Shown here one piece after another: positions 11,696 to 23,756 of a DNA stretch of 64,000 nucleotides. Position 1 is the stretch's first letter. Each line of letters begins with the position of its first letter. The translations under genes and the position numbers were made by a program. Below the pieces are notes generated by a model. The model saw only the letters and a list, made by a program, of their open reading frames with translations. It did no database searches and had not been told where the DNA came from. This DNA is from Polytrichum commune (lineage: Eukaryota > Streptophyta > Polytrichopsida > Polytrichales > Polytrichaceae): contig OX485806.1 in the NCBI GenBank assembly GCA_950295325.1, positions 57,841,169-57,905,168 on the forward strand, read 5' to 3'.

Positions 11696-14505
11696 TGTGG
11701 TACTTTTGGGCCACCCCCTTTCGAGGGAGCCTAAAAGTATCACACAAGCCCTTCGGTGAAGGTGGCCTGCATTTGCAGGCGCCCAAGCCGAACCCGGATG
11801 ATAGGTGTATAACGTGAGTAGTTAGATTTTTAAGGGAGATTAAATATGCGTCGTAGTACCTCCGGAGGTTAGGCCTTAGTTTTTTACTAGTGTGGCTTTA
11901 AACTCCACTAACCAATTTCATATCTAGTTCTAACCTTAACCTACAACCTATTCTACGCGCAGACGCACCAGCCTTGAAACCAAGGCAATCCTAATTTGTG
12001 AATTGAGATGGTTCTGATATACCCAACCGGGTGTGACTCATACCACCCTAACTCAACGAACGGAATAACGACAATTTGATGGACCATTCAATTCTTCCTA
12101 TTTCTTTATTTAGTTCTATTTAGTTTTCTAAGCGGGGGAACTTGGCCTAAGTCCCACCCTTCACACAAATTCCTTCTTAATTACTTACTTTTGATTGCAC
12201 GTCCTAACTCACTACATTAACATATTAGGCATCACCCCTTACCTCGGGTCTCTTGCCAACAAGGGTTTACGATTTATTTTGTATGTTTTGATTGTTAAAT
12301 GTGTTTACACTGGATAGACCACGAAATGCAACTCAATGGGACCAGGGTGACGGGCGACCTGTAGGTTCAACCTGTTGCGCAATCTTCATAAATTGGGGCC
12401 ATTACTCCCAATCTATGGGGCCAACAACATAATAGTGGATTCGCAGGTCATTAACCCCACCTTTCCACCAACAACATTCAGAGTGGTCGTGTCGGTGATT
12501 AATCCGACTTACCACACACGAAACTTGCTAATAAATGAAGCTACTACCACAAAACATACCAAGGGCCCCGAAAACAATGGAATTGGGTACTCCCTTGGCG
12601 GTCAAGTGGTCAAGCCACTTGACCTTACGAGATAGGTGAGTGGGTTTAGAGATGCGTACCTTAGCCGTGCTCCCTCCAATCCTAAATGGAAGGCTTAAGG
12701 TTAGTTAATTTACCTCAATTTTCCTCGGTTGATTTGGGCTTGATGTAGGCCGAGCCGCTACCTCCTTCCTTGCTTCACTTTCCGAGCGTCGACCTTGCCT
12801 CCTTCTTTGTAACTAGTTTGGTAGTAAGCGTACCTTAGTTAACAATTAAAATATAAAGTGTTATTCTGCCCTGTAATTTAATCCTAAGCATAATATTTAT
12901 ACTTAGTGCACCAAATTATCTTTCCAATGATCTAAAAATCACTCTAATCGGATAAGAAATGCAAAAGTTATGAGGGTTGGAAGTGTGAGGTCGATTCAAC
13001 CGACCCTTCCAACCCACCTATCTACCTTCTAACTTCAAAAATTCATAGCACCTTCCTTACTAATTGGATCTAGGCTTTCCTTATACTATTGGAAAGCTAT
13101 GAACAAGCTCTAACTAGAAAAATTATGACATCAGCAGGTTAAGCTAATAAAAATTCAGCAGACTCCTTGTAACACAGCAGTCAATCAAGAAGACTTAAAC
13201 TATGTATTTCACCTTCAACAATTCATATCTAATTCAAATCTTATTCAAATCAAACGTTCTATATGACCCTGGAGAGATATTAAAAAGATGTATTTGATAA
13301 AAATATGTGATTAGAAAGGTAAGCCGAAGTGAACCCAGCAGGTCCTCTGTAATGCAGCAGTCAACCAAAAGTTCTCAAACTATGTGTCCCATCTTGCATA
13401 ATTCATATCTGATTCAAATCATGCTCAAATCAAATGTTCTAAGCCATTTTGGAAAGCTACACAAAAGTTCTATTTGGGAAAAATATAATTTCTTGGAATT
13501 AAAATTCCTATTGGGCTCGCAGGTCTGATCCAGCAGCCGCTACCCACAAGACCACCCAGTTTTTCTACTCCATCTTTGAAAATCCATAACTAATTGTCAT
13601 CTCAACCAAATCACAAATGGGAAACGGCTATGGATAGCTATATGAAATCTCTCTAAGAGAAAAATGATAAGTATCTTGTTCTAGCTTTTGAACTAAGCCT
13701 TCAGGGCATTGGCAGATGAGGTCTATAATGCCTCTACTCAAAACTCTACCATCCAACCTACCTCTACAAAAGAAGGAATAATTTTGTTGGTGTGTTAATA
13801 AACACACAACCTAACTAGGAGAGAGAGAGTAGAGGAGGTTCTCAAGCCTTTCTTCTAGACCATTGAGAATACATGCTAAAGGATTTTTTCCTAACTACAT
13901 TGAAGCAGGGCTTCGCCCAAAAACTAGAGAAAGAGAGAGAGCTACAAGGTGGAAGGAGGGGTTTTTAAACCCTCTCACAAAAGGGTTGGACCCTTCCTCC
14001 ACCGGATCCATTTTTCAAACCCTTTCCCGAAATTTTGGCTCGGGGGTTTTCCCGGTTGAGGTTGCCACCCTCTCGCCGAGGTGGCTCCGACAAAAAACCT
14101 TTAGAAATCTTTCTAATTTTTCCGCCATCGAGTTGGCAAGGGGGCAAGTGGGCAAGTATCCCCCTTGCTCTCTTTCTTTTTTGTCTTCAAAAGTCTTCAA
14201 GCCGATTTTATCTTCTTACGTAAAACACCTCCAATAGCCTTGTGTGCCTCACACTAACTAATAAACTAACACTTGCTTAGCTAGCATCTACTAATATTTG
14301 CTTAGCTAGTTGTTTTTACTAGCTAGCACATTTTTTCTACTTTGCTATCTTCTAGCACTACTTAGTTTCATTTTGACCTTCCTTCTTCTAGGCTAAATGC
14401 TAAATGAACTAATTTTTCCTAAATTCCCTATCAATTCTAACTTTTAATGCTAACATTCTAACTAAAAGTGATCCCGCAGAGTGGTGGACCACTCAAAGGG
14501 TTCAC
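11696..14505. other. Non-coding retroelement debris, possibly a long LTR
   Basis: There is no supported coding sequence. It begins with TG directly at the break in the Ty3 fragment, which would fit the start of an LTR inserted there. It contains the 180-bp tandem repeats at 12960-13690 and a GCTAGC-rich segment (14260-14340). I could not find a matching second LTR or a target duplication, so its class is unresolved. Confidence 0.35.
12960..13690. repeat. About four degenerate 180-bp tandem repeats
   Basis: Anchors of the type AATTCATATCTAATTCAAATC (or close variants) fall at about 13042, 13221, 13401 and 13582, a period of 179-181 bp. Each unit also has a GGAAAGCTA-type segment and a CAGCAG-type segment. 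Similarity between units is moderate. Confidence 0.65.
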
Positions 14506-14506
14506 A

Positions 14507-17500
14507 TAAGTCCGGATCCCTTCCGGATCTCACCCAATCCTCCCAGCGACTATCCCACCTAGACATTACTCAAGCATCCAGATCAGTGAGGTTTCCCTCC
14601 CACTACACCCAGAGAGGATATGCAAGGCAATAACCAGATCGGATCCGGGTCTCTTCTCCCATGTCCTATCCGGAACTCCTATCCCTCATGCTCTCTCTTT
14701 CCTCCGCTAACGATCTCCGGATCATTCGTATACAAAATCAACCAAGGGAAGTCAAGGAGTGAGAAATCAAGGAATTTATTAGAGTAGGAGCAATCAAAAT
14801 ACAACAATGGAGAAGGAACCCTTCTCCAACTCCTTATTCAGCCTTAAATAGGGGCCCAAAATCCCTAAACTGAGGGCGGCGGCCCAGGCGACCGCCGTTA
14901 CGAAAAACCCTAACTGCAACCATTCTCCCGGATTTCCCGGATCAAGATCCGGATTTTCCGCTGACAGAACCCGAGGGAGAATTTTATTCCTCATCTTCAA
15001 AAACTCCTAAGTCCTATCTTCCTACCTCTATTCTGCCTAACTGATATAACTATCATCCTGACCTAAGAAGAGCGGTGCTTCTTCTGAGCCGCTCCCTCCT
15101 TCGACCGACTGCCTAGCCCACTGACGGCGGATGAGCCGCCTCCCGGCGACGCCTTCTGCAACCGCGTGAGCATCCTCCTCATGTTCGGAGAAGGGGCAAT
15201 CTCATCCTCCGAGTCCGCTGTTCACTCGGTCCGCAGTGTTCCGGTCCCTGGTGTTCCGGAAACTGTACTCCCCTTCCGGATGCTCCGGACCGGAGAAGGA
15301 TCACTTCCGATGCACTGTTCCGGATTCTGCCCGCCCGAGATCGAGGCAGTCCGCGGATCCCTGTTGGAGGCCGCCCTTGAGGGTGGCGGAGGGAATGGGC
15401 TAACCATTTAGCAGTCCGGCAGAGACGACGGCGAGGCTTGGGCCATGAGGGCCTTACCCCTACTCGGAGTTGCCTCTCGATCCAAAGTCTGGTGCCTTAT
15501 CGGCGTCCTAGCCCTGTCCGGAATCCGGGATCGATCCGAGGTCCGCGGAACAGGGGACTGGCCTCGTCCGCCTCTAACAGACCCGGTACTCTTCCTCCTC
15601 ACCTGGGGAGAACGGATCCTTTCCGGAGCTCTCCCGGAACTAGCAGGCCGAGAGCCGCCTTCCTGCTGGCTGGGTCCTGCAGACGTTGGCGGGTTCTGAA
15701 CCAGGGCGACTTCACCAACTACCTCGTAGAGGGTTCCGGTTGGTGACCCAGGCGGACCCGGATAGAGTACCCGCCGGGGTGTTCCGCTTGGCGGAACCAC
15801 CTTCTGGATTTCCGCCAGGAGATCCTTCATCGTCCGTGAGTACTTCACGAGGATGGGGAGGGTCTGCCTGGCGGAAGCGGGTTCTCCGGACTCCATCATC
15901 CGGTCGTAGAGATGCGCCTTGTTGATGATCTCTACCGGATGCCCCACCAGCTCCCGGATCCGGCTGAAGACCACTGCCTGCTCCGCGTGGTACTTCCAGA
16001 TTTCTTCGCTCTTCTAACTCAGCTCCTGAGTCATGGCCGCTACCTGCGCGGTCAGGTGAGCATTCTCCGTCTTGGCCTACTCGAGTTCCTTCCTGTCCGC
16101 CCTCTTGGCCAACTCCCGGAGGATATTTTCGGGTCCGCAGTCGTCCAGGGCCTGGTTCGCTCCTCGGACGATGTGTTCCAGCCGGTAATACTGGTTCTGC
16201 AGGTCCTCCATCCCCTCCTGGACCCGCTTGAAAGGATTTTCCGGAAAGTCCTAAGCAGATAGATCCACATTCCGCCACGTGGTCTCCCGGCTGGGGCCAG
16301 CTTCCGGATGATAATGAGGGGGAGGAGAGATTGGCCTCTGGAGGGGTGGCGGGCTTCCGGAATGATGGGGTCGCTGGAAGTCTCCGTCTTGAGGTCTCCA
16401 GCTTCCGGATGGAGCTTGTAGGTGACCTCGTCCGCCGCTATCGTCAGCAGGTCCTCCTCTTCGGCCGTGATGCAGTCGGAATGCTGATAGAGGTGCAGAA
16501 TGAAGGGGGAGAGGAAGGAGGGTTTCCGGCCTATATGGGGGAGGGCCCACCCTACTATCTCTTGAATGATCAGCCCCCAATTCATTGGCCGGACTCCGGA
16601 CATAGCTCCGAACAGGGTATTAGCCATGGTAAGGCTAATCCGCTTTGGCTTGTCCGGTTTTAGGATGGGCAGGAGGAACTCTAACACCCTCCTCTCTCTC
16701 AGATTCCGGCAGTTCCCGGGGTGAAAGCCGTCCTTCGGATCTGCGTCCCCTCTAAATTTACCAGCGAATAAACCATCGCGGCGGCCGGCCCATCCTTCCA
16801 TAATTCCCCTCGGAAATCCGTAGACCCTATTCCATACATCCGGAGTCCAACTATCCGGATCCCTCCTCTTGGTTCCTAACCACCGGTTCCCTCTCTCGAA
16901 CTTGAATTCCCGGAGAGTGTCTTCCGCTCGGAGGTTCCAGGGTTTGGCGACCAATCCCGCGCAACCCATAACCCGGAGATCCTCCGCTAGCTCTTGCAAC
17001 TCCCCGTCCTCCCTCGGAATTGCAGGGATGAGGGCTTTGAGCGGGACCGGGATGGGTTCCATCCTGTCCTCCTCCTGTGCTTCCGACATTTTTCCTCTCT
17101 TCTCTATCCGTCTCAACTGCGGAAACTCTCTCCCCTCCGGATTCCCTCTCTTCCGCCTAATTGCTACAGAATCCCGGCAAGCCAACTACCGGTGACTGGA
17201 AAGTGCGGAGTCCCAACAATCCAACTGCTGGCGGCTCGGAAAAAAACAACCTCACCACTCGTTCTCTCAACAATTTGCCTCTCGTGAACAGGAAAAAAAA
17301 GTGGGAGGGAGAAGGAAGGGACCCTTAAGTATCCTTCCTCCTTCTTTCTTCCCTTATTACCGTTTGGTTTAACGGAAAACGGTTGCCTAACTGTTTTCCG
17401 ACAGTTTTCCCCCAACCGTCATAAATCCGTTGTAACCGCCACTTCCGGACCGTTGGCTAATCTTGGCGCAACCGTTACTTGGTCCGGACCAGCGGTTCGG

Positions 17501-17699
17501 GCCATGATTAAACGGTCCCCCTCTTCCAATTTGACAAACCGGTAATAATTTTTTTTTTAACCTTTTTATCGCGCAAGGCGGTTTTAGAATGCCCTATTTC
17601 CTAGTACAATTATTTTATCATAAGTGACCCTATTATCCTCATATAAGTAGGGTAAAATACGGAAAGTAAATCCATATTTCCGTATTTCCGTATTTCCGT
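14507..17699 (-). mobile_element. Left copy of a gag-like non-autonomous element (arm of a long inverted repeat)
   Basis: On the minus strand this matches 19799-22966 across its whole length, including non-coding flanks. Shared features are the terminal AATACGG triplets (17670-17699), a (C/T)TTAAG segment upstream of the ORF, the gag-like frame, and a downstream region with AGCGGAGGA and TCCGGA motifs. The outer end at 14507 falls within AAGTCCGGATCC. The right copy continues about 790 bp further, so this copy is truncated or diverges there. No target duplication was found. Confidence 0.75.
15100..17089 (-). pseudogene. Gag-like / putative plant transposon protein, left copy
   Basis: The frame starts at an ATG at 17089 (MSEAQEEDRM). 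The N-terminal half has conserved blocks such as DPDSWTPDVWNRVYGFPRG, NCRNLRERRVLEFLLP and RISLTMANTLFGAMSG. It resembles gag-like 'putative plant transposon protein' domains; that resemblance is by eye. A coiled-coil segment follows (REL.KR.DR-type heptads), then a Ser/Pro/Arg-rich C-terminal half. Damage: a frameshift near 16350, a stop near 16255, an in-frame TAG near 16016 (shared with the right copy) and a stop at about 15408. At the 20905 position of the right copy, this copy has a sense codon (Trp). Confidence 0.65.
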
Positions 17700-17702
17700 C
17701 GA

Positions 17703-18620
17703 ATTTGGACTCCCACAGTAGCCTTAAGCCGAGGCCAAGTATTTTGTACCTTGAGGCTCAAAAGAATGGGAGAAATGTCTCATGCGTTGACAAGGAGGCT
17801 ACCACTCTTGAGCCCAAAACTCACAAGGGAGTTGGGGCTTGCCGATTGATAGAATGGACAAGCCCACCAAGGTGTGGTTTGGAAAGGACGAATCGCATGA
17901 AACAAAGGAGGCGGCAATGCATGTGACCTTTCAATGTGGGACATTGGATTTTTGTCAAAATTTCACACCATGTGAAATAGATGAAATGCATGTCATTGTG
18001 GAGGTCATCTTCTTTGAAACTTGCATGATAGATGTGAGGTGCAAGCCGGTGTGCTTGCGGTGCATTATGATGTGTCATAATGGCAAAAAGTTGAAGTTCA
18101 AATTGACAAGGTCTCCTATGGTAGGAGGACCCAAGTCGAATTTGGTCTTAATGGACCAAATGAAAAATAAAAAACATAATAGTCATGGTTCAATTGGAGC
18201 AACTCCAAGGAACTCATGGGGAGGCTAGGAAAGATGCGCCTCCCCTAAACCATATTGGTGGGATGTTGGTGAGATACAAGGATGTATTCACCAATGTGTT
18301 ACTCAACGAGAGATTGAGTTCTTGAGGTATGTGGTGACAAAGGAAGTTGGTGGACGAACATGAAAAATATCAAGGCAATCCAAGAGGAGAATTGGCCCTT
18401 GACTCAAGAAAAGGGCTAAGGTCATTTGTTGGCCTAGCCAACTACTACCACCACTTCATTCGAGATTTTTCTAAGGTTGCTAGGACCTTAGTCAACTTGT
18501 TGGAAAAATGGCTATCCCAAGAGTGGGATGAGTCTTGTCACCAAGCCTTTGGGGACCTCAAAATCAAGTGCATACAATTAGTCAAGCTATCTCTCACTCC
18601 ACCAAGGGAGAATCCAAGAG
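17703..18620 (+). pseudogene. Ty3/gypsy fragment D: protease piece joined to RT thumb
   Basis: 17839-18228 carries a protease-region block (HVTFQCGTLDFCQNFTPCEI, then a PMVGGPKSNLVLMDQM-like end). 18300-18600 carries the RT-RNase H connection (RSFVGLANYYHHFIRDFSKV and HQAFGDLK). The RT palm and fingers between them are missing, so the fragment has a large internal deletion. It lies in the spacer of the long inverted repeat. It is cut at 18620 by the LTR of element C. Confidence 0.75.
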
Positions 18621-18956
18621 TGTAAGTAGAGGGAAAATAACTCAATATTTATTGCAAAATTTTGCAATCTACACCTCACACAAGCTCTCTCCACACACTA
18701 ACTCACAAGACTTGATTTGGCAAGAATGCCAAGGAGGAGGCTCCTCACTTAGGAGCCTCACTTTCCAAAACTAAGGTTCATCCATCCAACTCTAAATGAA
18801 TGAAGCCCAACGAATAAGGTGTGGCCGCCGACGCCGCATACAGTGACAGCTGTCGTGTAAATATCGATCGTGTGTCACTGCAGCTCGAGTACCAACCACC
18901 ACTAACAAACAACACTAAAACATAGCAATGTCACACATGAACAACACATCTCGACA
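18621..18956 (-). repeat. 336-bp 3' LTR of Ty3 element C
   Basis: On the minus strand the segment begins TGTCGAGATGTG and ends CTACTTACA (TG...CA). Immediately upstream in the element's sense is a purine tract, AAGGGGGGCA (plus strand 18957-18966), as expected for the polypurine tract before a 3' LTR. The second LTR is not present because the 5' part of element C is truncated at 25580. The outer edge at 18621 is inferred from the TG...CA rule only. Confidence 0.55.
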
Positions 18957-18966
18957 TGCCCCCCTT

Positions 18967-19798
18967 AGCTGACTATGGAGTCCCGCCAAGCAGCTAGGAC
19001 CAACGCCAATCCAAGGGTATGGATAATGACGGATTGTTCCGCAACCAACTAGCATGGCGAACGTCATCCCAAGGAACTGTAGGCTGGGTGCAACGTGAGC
19101 CCCATCCTTAATCGCCTCTGATGGTTGGCCATCAGATTACACAAAATTAATTTCACCGCCTCATGTCGATTGCGTCTCTAAGCCATAACTCCTCATCTTC
19201 CATTTGGGCAGGCACAATATGACGAAAACCACACATGATCATTAACTACGATTGGTGGGAGCACCAAGTACCGAAGATCCACGACAGCGAGGACAACTCC
19301 ACTGTCCAAATGGTAGAGAAGTCTAGGGTGGCCTCAAGCATGCCATGTGCCAACCACATTGACACTGATCACACAAGAGCATAGTAGCCGCTCATTTCTT
19401 CTCTCCACATACAAAACATGGAAGACCCTCTGGCACGACGGCCAGTTCAGGATGAACTGTACCCTCAATGGGTAGATGACATGGGGCACAGTTTTTGGAA
19501 TGCTTGCCACATTCCCTGCCATCCTTGCCTTCCAGCAACAACAAACCACTCGGCAACACCTCCTTCACCCGAAGGATAGTGCGCCCCGCCCTGACATCCA
19601 ATGTCGTAGGCGCCTCACGTTGGAGATAAACATAATCCCCTTGCCGAAATCTCCGCAACTGAGGTCGGTAAGCACCACTGCGAATGCGTGCATAACGCAA
19701 TGTATCACGGTGCTGAGCAATGGCCAAATTCTCCATGGCCATAGGCATGGCTCTCTGGAAGAATTGAGCCCGCTCCTTGTGGGAGCCCAATATTCTAC
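18967..19798 (-). pseudogene. C-terminal part of element C integrase
   Basis: The minus-strand frame (19853-19392, element sequence from 19798) carries MPMAMENLAIAQHRDTLRYA, FRQGDYVYLQRE and LRVKEVLPSGLLLLEGKDGR. These are typical of the post-core region of Ty3/gypsy integrases. It continues the integrase at 23757-24407 across the insertion 19799-23754. The last motif includes CFVCG. The stretch 18967-19390 shows no clear frame and is probably the element's 3' non-coding DNA. Confidence 0.75.
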
Positions 19799-20393
19799 GA
19801 AAATACGGAAATACGGAAATACGGATCCATTTTCTATATTTTACCCTGCTCATATAGGGATAATAGGGTCTCTTAGGTTAAAATTAAATATACTAGGCAA
19901 TAAGGCGTTATAAATCCGCCTCGCACGATAAAAATGACAAAAGGGGTATTATTACCGGTCCGGCAAATTGGACTAGGGGGGACCGTTTGATCAATGGTCC
20001 GGACCGCTGGTACGGATCTAGTAACGGTTACGCCAAGATTAACCAACGGTCCGGAAGTGGCGGTTACAACAGACTTATGACGGTTGGGGGAAAATCCTCG
20101 AAAAACGGTTGGCAACCGTTTTCTGTTAAACACTAACGGTTACAGGGGGAAGGATATTTAAGGGTCCCTTCCTTCTCCTCCCCACTTTTTGCAAGAAGAA
20201 AAAAATTGTTGAGAAAACGAGTGGTGAAGCTGTTCTTTTTTCCGAGCCGCCAGCAGTTGGATTGCTGGGACTCCGTAATTTCCAGTCACCGGCAGTTGGC
20301 TTGCCGGGACTCCGTAGCAGTTGAGCGGAAGAGAGGGAATCCGGAGGGGAGAGAATTTCCGTGGTTGAGACCGAAGTTGGGAGAAGTAGGAAA

Positions 20394-22430
20394 ATGCCGG
20401 AAGCACATGAAAAGGATCGGAGGGAACCCATCCCGGTTCCGCTCAAAGCCCTCATCCCTGCAATTGCGAGGGAGGACGGGGAGCTGCAGGAGCTAGCGGA
20501 GGATCTCCGGGTTATGGGTTGCGCGGGGTTGCTCGCCAAACCCTGGAACCTTCGAGCGGAAGATACCCTCCGGGAGTTCAATTTCGAGAGAGGTAATCAG
20601 TGGCTAAGGACCAAGAGGAGGGATCCGGATAGTTGGACTCCGGATGTTTGGAATAGGGTCTACGGGTTTCCGAGGGGAATTGCAGAGGGATGGGCCGGCT
20701 GTCGCGATGGCCTGTTTGCCGGAAAGTTTAAGGGGGACGCGGACCCGAAGGACGGCTTCCACCCCGGGAACTGCCGGAACCTTAGAGAGCGGAGAGTATT
20801 AGAGTTCCTCCTGCCCATCCTTAACCCGGACAAGCCTAAGCGGATTAGCCTTACCATGGCTAACACCCTGTTTGGTGCAATGTCCGGAGTCCGGCCCGTG
20901 AATTAGGGGTTGATAATTCACGAAATAATAGGGCGGGCCCTTCCCAATGTAGGCCGGAAACCCTCCTTCCTCTCCCCCTTCATTCTGCACCTCTATCAGC
21001 ACTTTGACTGCATCACGGCCGAGGAGGAGGACCTGCTGACGATCACGGCGGACAAGGTCACCTACAGGCTCCATCCGGAAGCCGGAGACCTCAAGACGGA
21101 AACTTCCAGCGACCCCATCATTCCGGAAGCACCTCCCTCTTCACCCGGATGCCCGCCGCCGACCCTCCAGAGGCCAATATCTCCTCCCCCTAATCATCAT
21201 CCGGAACCCGGACCCAGCCGGGAGACCACTTGGCGGAATGTGGATCTCTTTGCTTGGGACTTTCCAGAAAATCCCTTCAAGCAGGTCCAGGAGGGGATGG
21301 AGGATCTACAGAACCAATACGACCGGCTGGAACACATCGTCCGAGGAGCAAACCAGGCCCTGGACGACTGCGGACCCGAAAATATTCTCCGGGAGTTGGC
21401 AAAGAGGGCGGACAGGAAGGAGCTCGAGCAAGCTAAGACGGAGAATGCTCACCTCACCGCGCAGGTAGCGGCCATGACTCAGGAGCTGAGTTAGAAAAGC
21501 GAGGAGATCCAGAAGTACCACGCGGAGCAGGCAGTGGTCTTCAGCCGGATCCGGGAGCTGGTGGGGCATCCGGCAGAGATCGTCAACAAGGCGCATCTCT
21601 ACGACCGGATGATGGAGTCCGGAAAACCCGCTTCCGCCAGGCAGACCCTCCCCATCCTCGTGAAATACTCACGGATGATGAAGGATCTCCTGGTGGAAAT
21701 CCAGAAGGTGGTTCCGCCAAGTGGAACACCCCGGCGGGTACTCTATCCGGGTCCACCTAGGTCACCAACCGGAACCCTCTACAAGGTGGTTGGTGAAGTC
21801 GCCCTAGTCCAGAATCCGCCAACGTCTACAGGACCCAGCCAGCAGGGAGGCGACTCTCAGCCTGCTAGTTCCGGAAGAGCTCCGGAAAGGATCCACTCTC
21901 CCCAGGTGAGGCGGAAGAGCACCGGGTCTGTTAGATCCGGACGAGGCCTGTCCCCTCTCCCGCGGACCTCGGATCGGTCCCGGATTTCGGACAGAGATAG
22001 GACGCCGATAAGGCACCAGACTTCGGATCGAGAGGCAACTCCGAGTAGGGGTAAGGCCCTTATGACCCAAGCCTCGCCATCGTCTCCTTCGGACTGCCAA
22101 ATGGTGAGCCCATTCCCTCCGCCACCCTCAAGGGCGGCTTCCAATAGGGATCCACGGACTGCCTCGATCTCGGGCGGACAGAATCCAGAACAGCGCACCG
22201 AAAGCGATCCTTCCCCGATCCGGAGCGTCCGGAAGGGAAATACAGTTTTCGAAACACCGTGGACCGAAGGAGCAGCGGACTCGGAGGATGAGATCGCCCC
22301 TTCTCCGAACATGAGGAGGATGCTTACACGGCTACAGAAGGCCTCGCCGGGAGGGGGTTCATCCGCCGTCAGTGGACTCGGCACCCATTCGAAGGAGGGA
22401 GCAGCTCTGAAAAAACACCGCTCTTCTTAG
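20394..22430 (+). pseudogene. Gag-like / putative plant transposon protein, right copy
   Basis: The frame starts at the ATG at 20394 (MPEAHEKDRREP) and matches the left copy closely. Order: conserved globular N-half to about 21120; a Pro-rich linker; a coiled-coil region (MEDLQNQYDRLEHIVRG, REL.KRADRKELEQ); and a Ser/Pro/Arg-rich tail with a nuclear-targeting-like KKHRSS end. Two in-frame TAG codons interrupt it: one near 20904 (Trp in the left copy) and one near 21492 after AAMTQELS, present in both copies. Without them it would be about 680 residues. GC content is clearly higher than in the neighbouring Ty3 sequence. Confidence 0.7.
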
Positions 22431-22859
22431 CTTAGGATGTTAGTTAGATTAGTTAGGCAGAATAGAGGTAGGAAGATAGGACTTAGAAGTTTTTGAAGAT
22501 GAGGAATAAAATTCTCCCTTGGGTTTTGTCAGCGGAAAATCCGGGAGGTCGGAAGCAGTTAGGGTTTTCTTAGCGGCGGCCGCCTGGGCCGCCGCCCTCA
22601 GGTTAGGGATTTTGGGCCTCTACTGAAGGCTGAATAAGGAGTTGGGGAAGGGTTCCTTCTCCATTGTTGTATTTTGATTACTCCTACTCTAATAAATTCT
22701 TTGATCTCTCACTCCTTGACTGTCCTTGCTTGATTTTGCGTACAAATGATTTTGAGATTGTTAGCGGAGGAGAGAGAGCATGAGGGGATAGGAGTTCCGG
22801 ATAGGGCATAGGAGACCCGGATCAGAACTAGTTATTGCCTTGCGGATCCTCTTTGTGTG

Positions 22860-23420
22860 TAGTGGGAGGGAAACCTCACTATTCCGGATGGTTGAATAAC
22901 GTCTAGGTGGGATAGTCGCTGGGAGGATTGGGTGAGATCCGGAAGGGATCCGGACTTACGCCAATCCGATCTTCTGAAGAGGTCCCACCGCCCTTAGACT
23001 GACCAATCCGAAAAGTGGTACGGATCGCCCAGTTAGCTCAGATTGAGTAGAGTCCAAGGTACTGGTAGCCGGATCGATCCGTCGGAAGGAGGCGGGAAGG
23101 ACCGGAACAGTTAGGATTCCGGGTCGGAGGCCATCTCCGGAGAGTAGTGGGGAGGATACCTCATTGTTCCGGATGTCTGGGTAACGTCTAGGTGAGATAG
23201 CCGTGGGGAGGACTGGGTAAAGATCCGGAAGGGATCCGGACTTGCGCCAATCTGATCTTCTGAAGAGGTCTCACCGCTTGTGGACGGGACAATCCGGAAA
23301 GTGGTACGGATCACCCACTTATCCTGTCGAGTCAGATCTCCGGGTGGAATTTGCAATACTCCGATCGTTGTAGCCCTAAGACATAACCCGGATCTCCCTG
23401 TGTAACCTGCCAATCCGGAT
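22860..23420. repeat. Tandem duplication (about 285 bp) in the 3' part of the right copy
   Basis: The block starting ACCTCACTATTCCGGATG at about 22872 recurs as ACCTCATTGTTCCGGATG at about 23157. In both it is followed by AACGTCTAGGTG, GATCCGGAAGGGATCCGGAC and CCAAT(C/T)(C/T)GATCTTCTGAAG. The region is dense in the palindromic word TCCGGA. Confidence 0.65.
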
Positions 23421-23756
23421 TGGTTGTGAGGGAATTTCCGGATCCTAACCTTATAAAGGACGCCTTCACCGGAAGAAACCACCTATTCTAGAGGGTAGAA
23501 CGTAGAGGGATAAATCTGGATCATAGGGGTGAGTAAGTATTATAATTAGGACCTAGAGATACAATCCGGAAAGGCAAATTCCGGGGGTTTCCGGAAATTC
23601 GGCTAAGGAGTGGAAAATAGGTGAGTACGGGGAGTTCCCAACCTCCTACACTTCACAGAATCCCTGGACGATACTAGGGTCATCCGGACAAAACCGGATT
23701 AGGCACTTAAAAACGCCAATCCGGATATTTTGGTGTTCGTGTGTCCCCACACTCCT

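Larger units (their letters stand above)
19799..23754 (+). mobile_element. Right copy of the gag-like non-autonomous element, inserted in element C
   Basis: The insertion interrupts the integrase of element C: the frame ends at IWAECL (near 23760) and resumes at ILGSHKERAQ (19798 downward). The insert is flanked by the 4-bp direct repeat CTAC (19795-19798 and 23755-23758). It starts GAAAATACGGAAATACGG and ends CCCCACACTC. It has a 5' non-coding part, one gag-like frame (20394-22430) and about 1.3 kb of 3' sequence. I found no RT, integrase or transposase in it, so it would depend on another element. The termini do not fit TG...CA, so its class is open. Confidence 0.65.

Noticed and set aside
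13863..14237. 124-codon open frame.
   Set aside because: Low-complexity ends, no motif and overlapping frames on the other strand; treated as non-coding.
15438..16663. Several plus-strand frames of 80-116 codons opposite the left gag-like copy.
   Set aside because: They are shadows of the GC-rich minus-strand gag-like frame; the homologous right copy shows the true frame.
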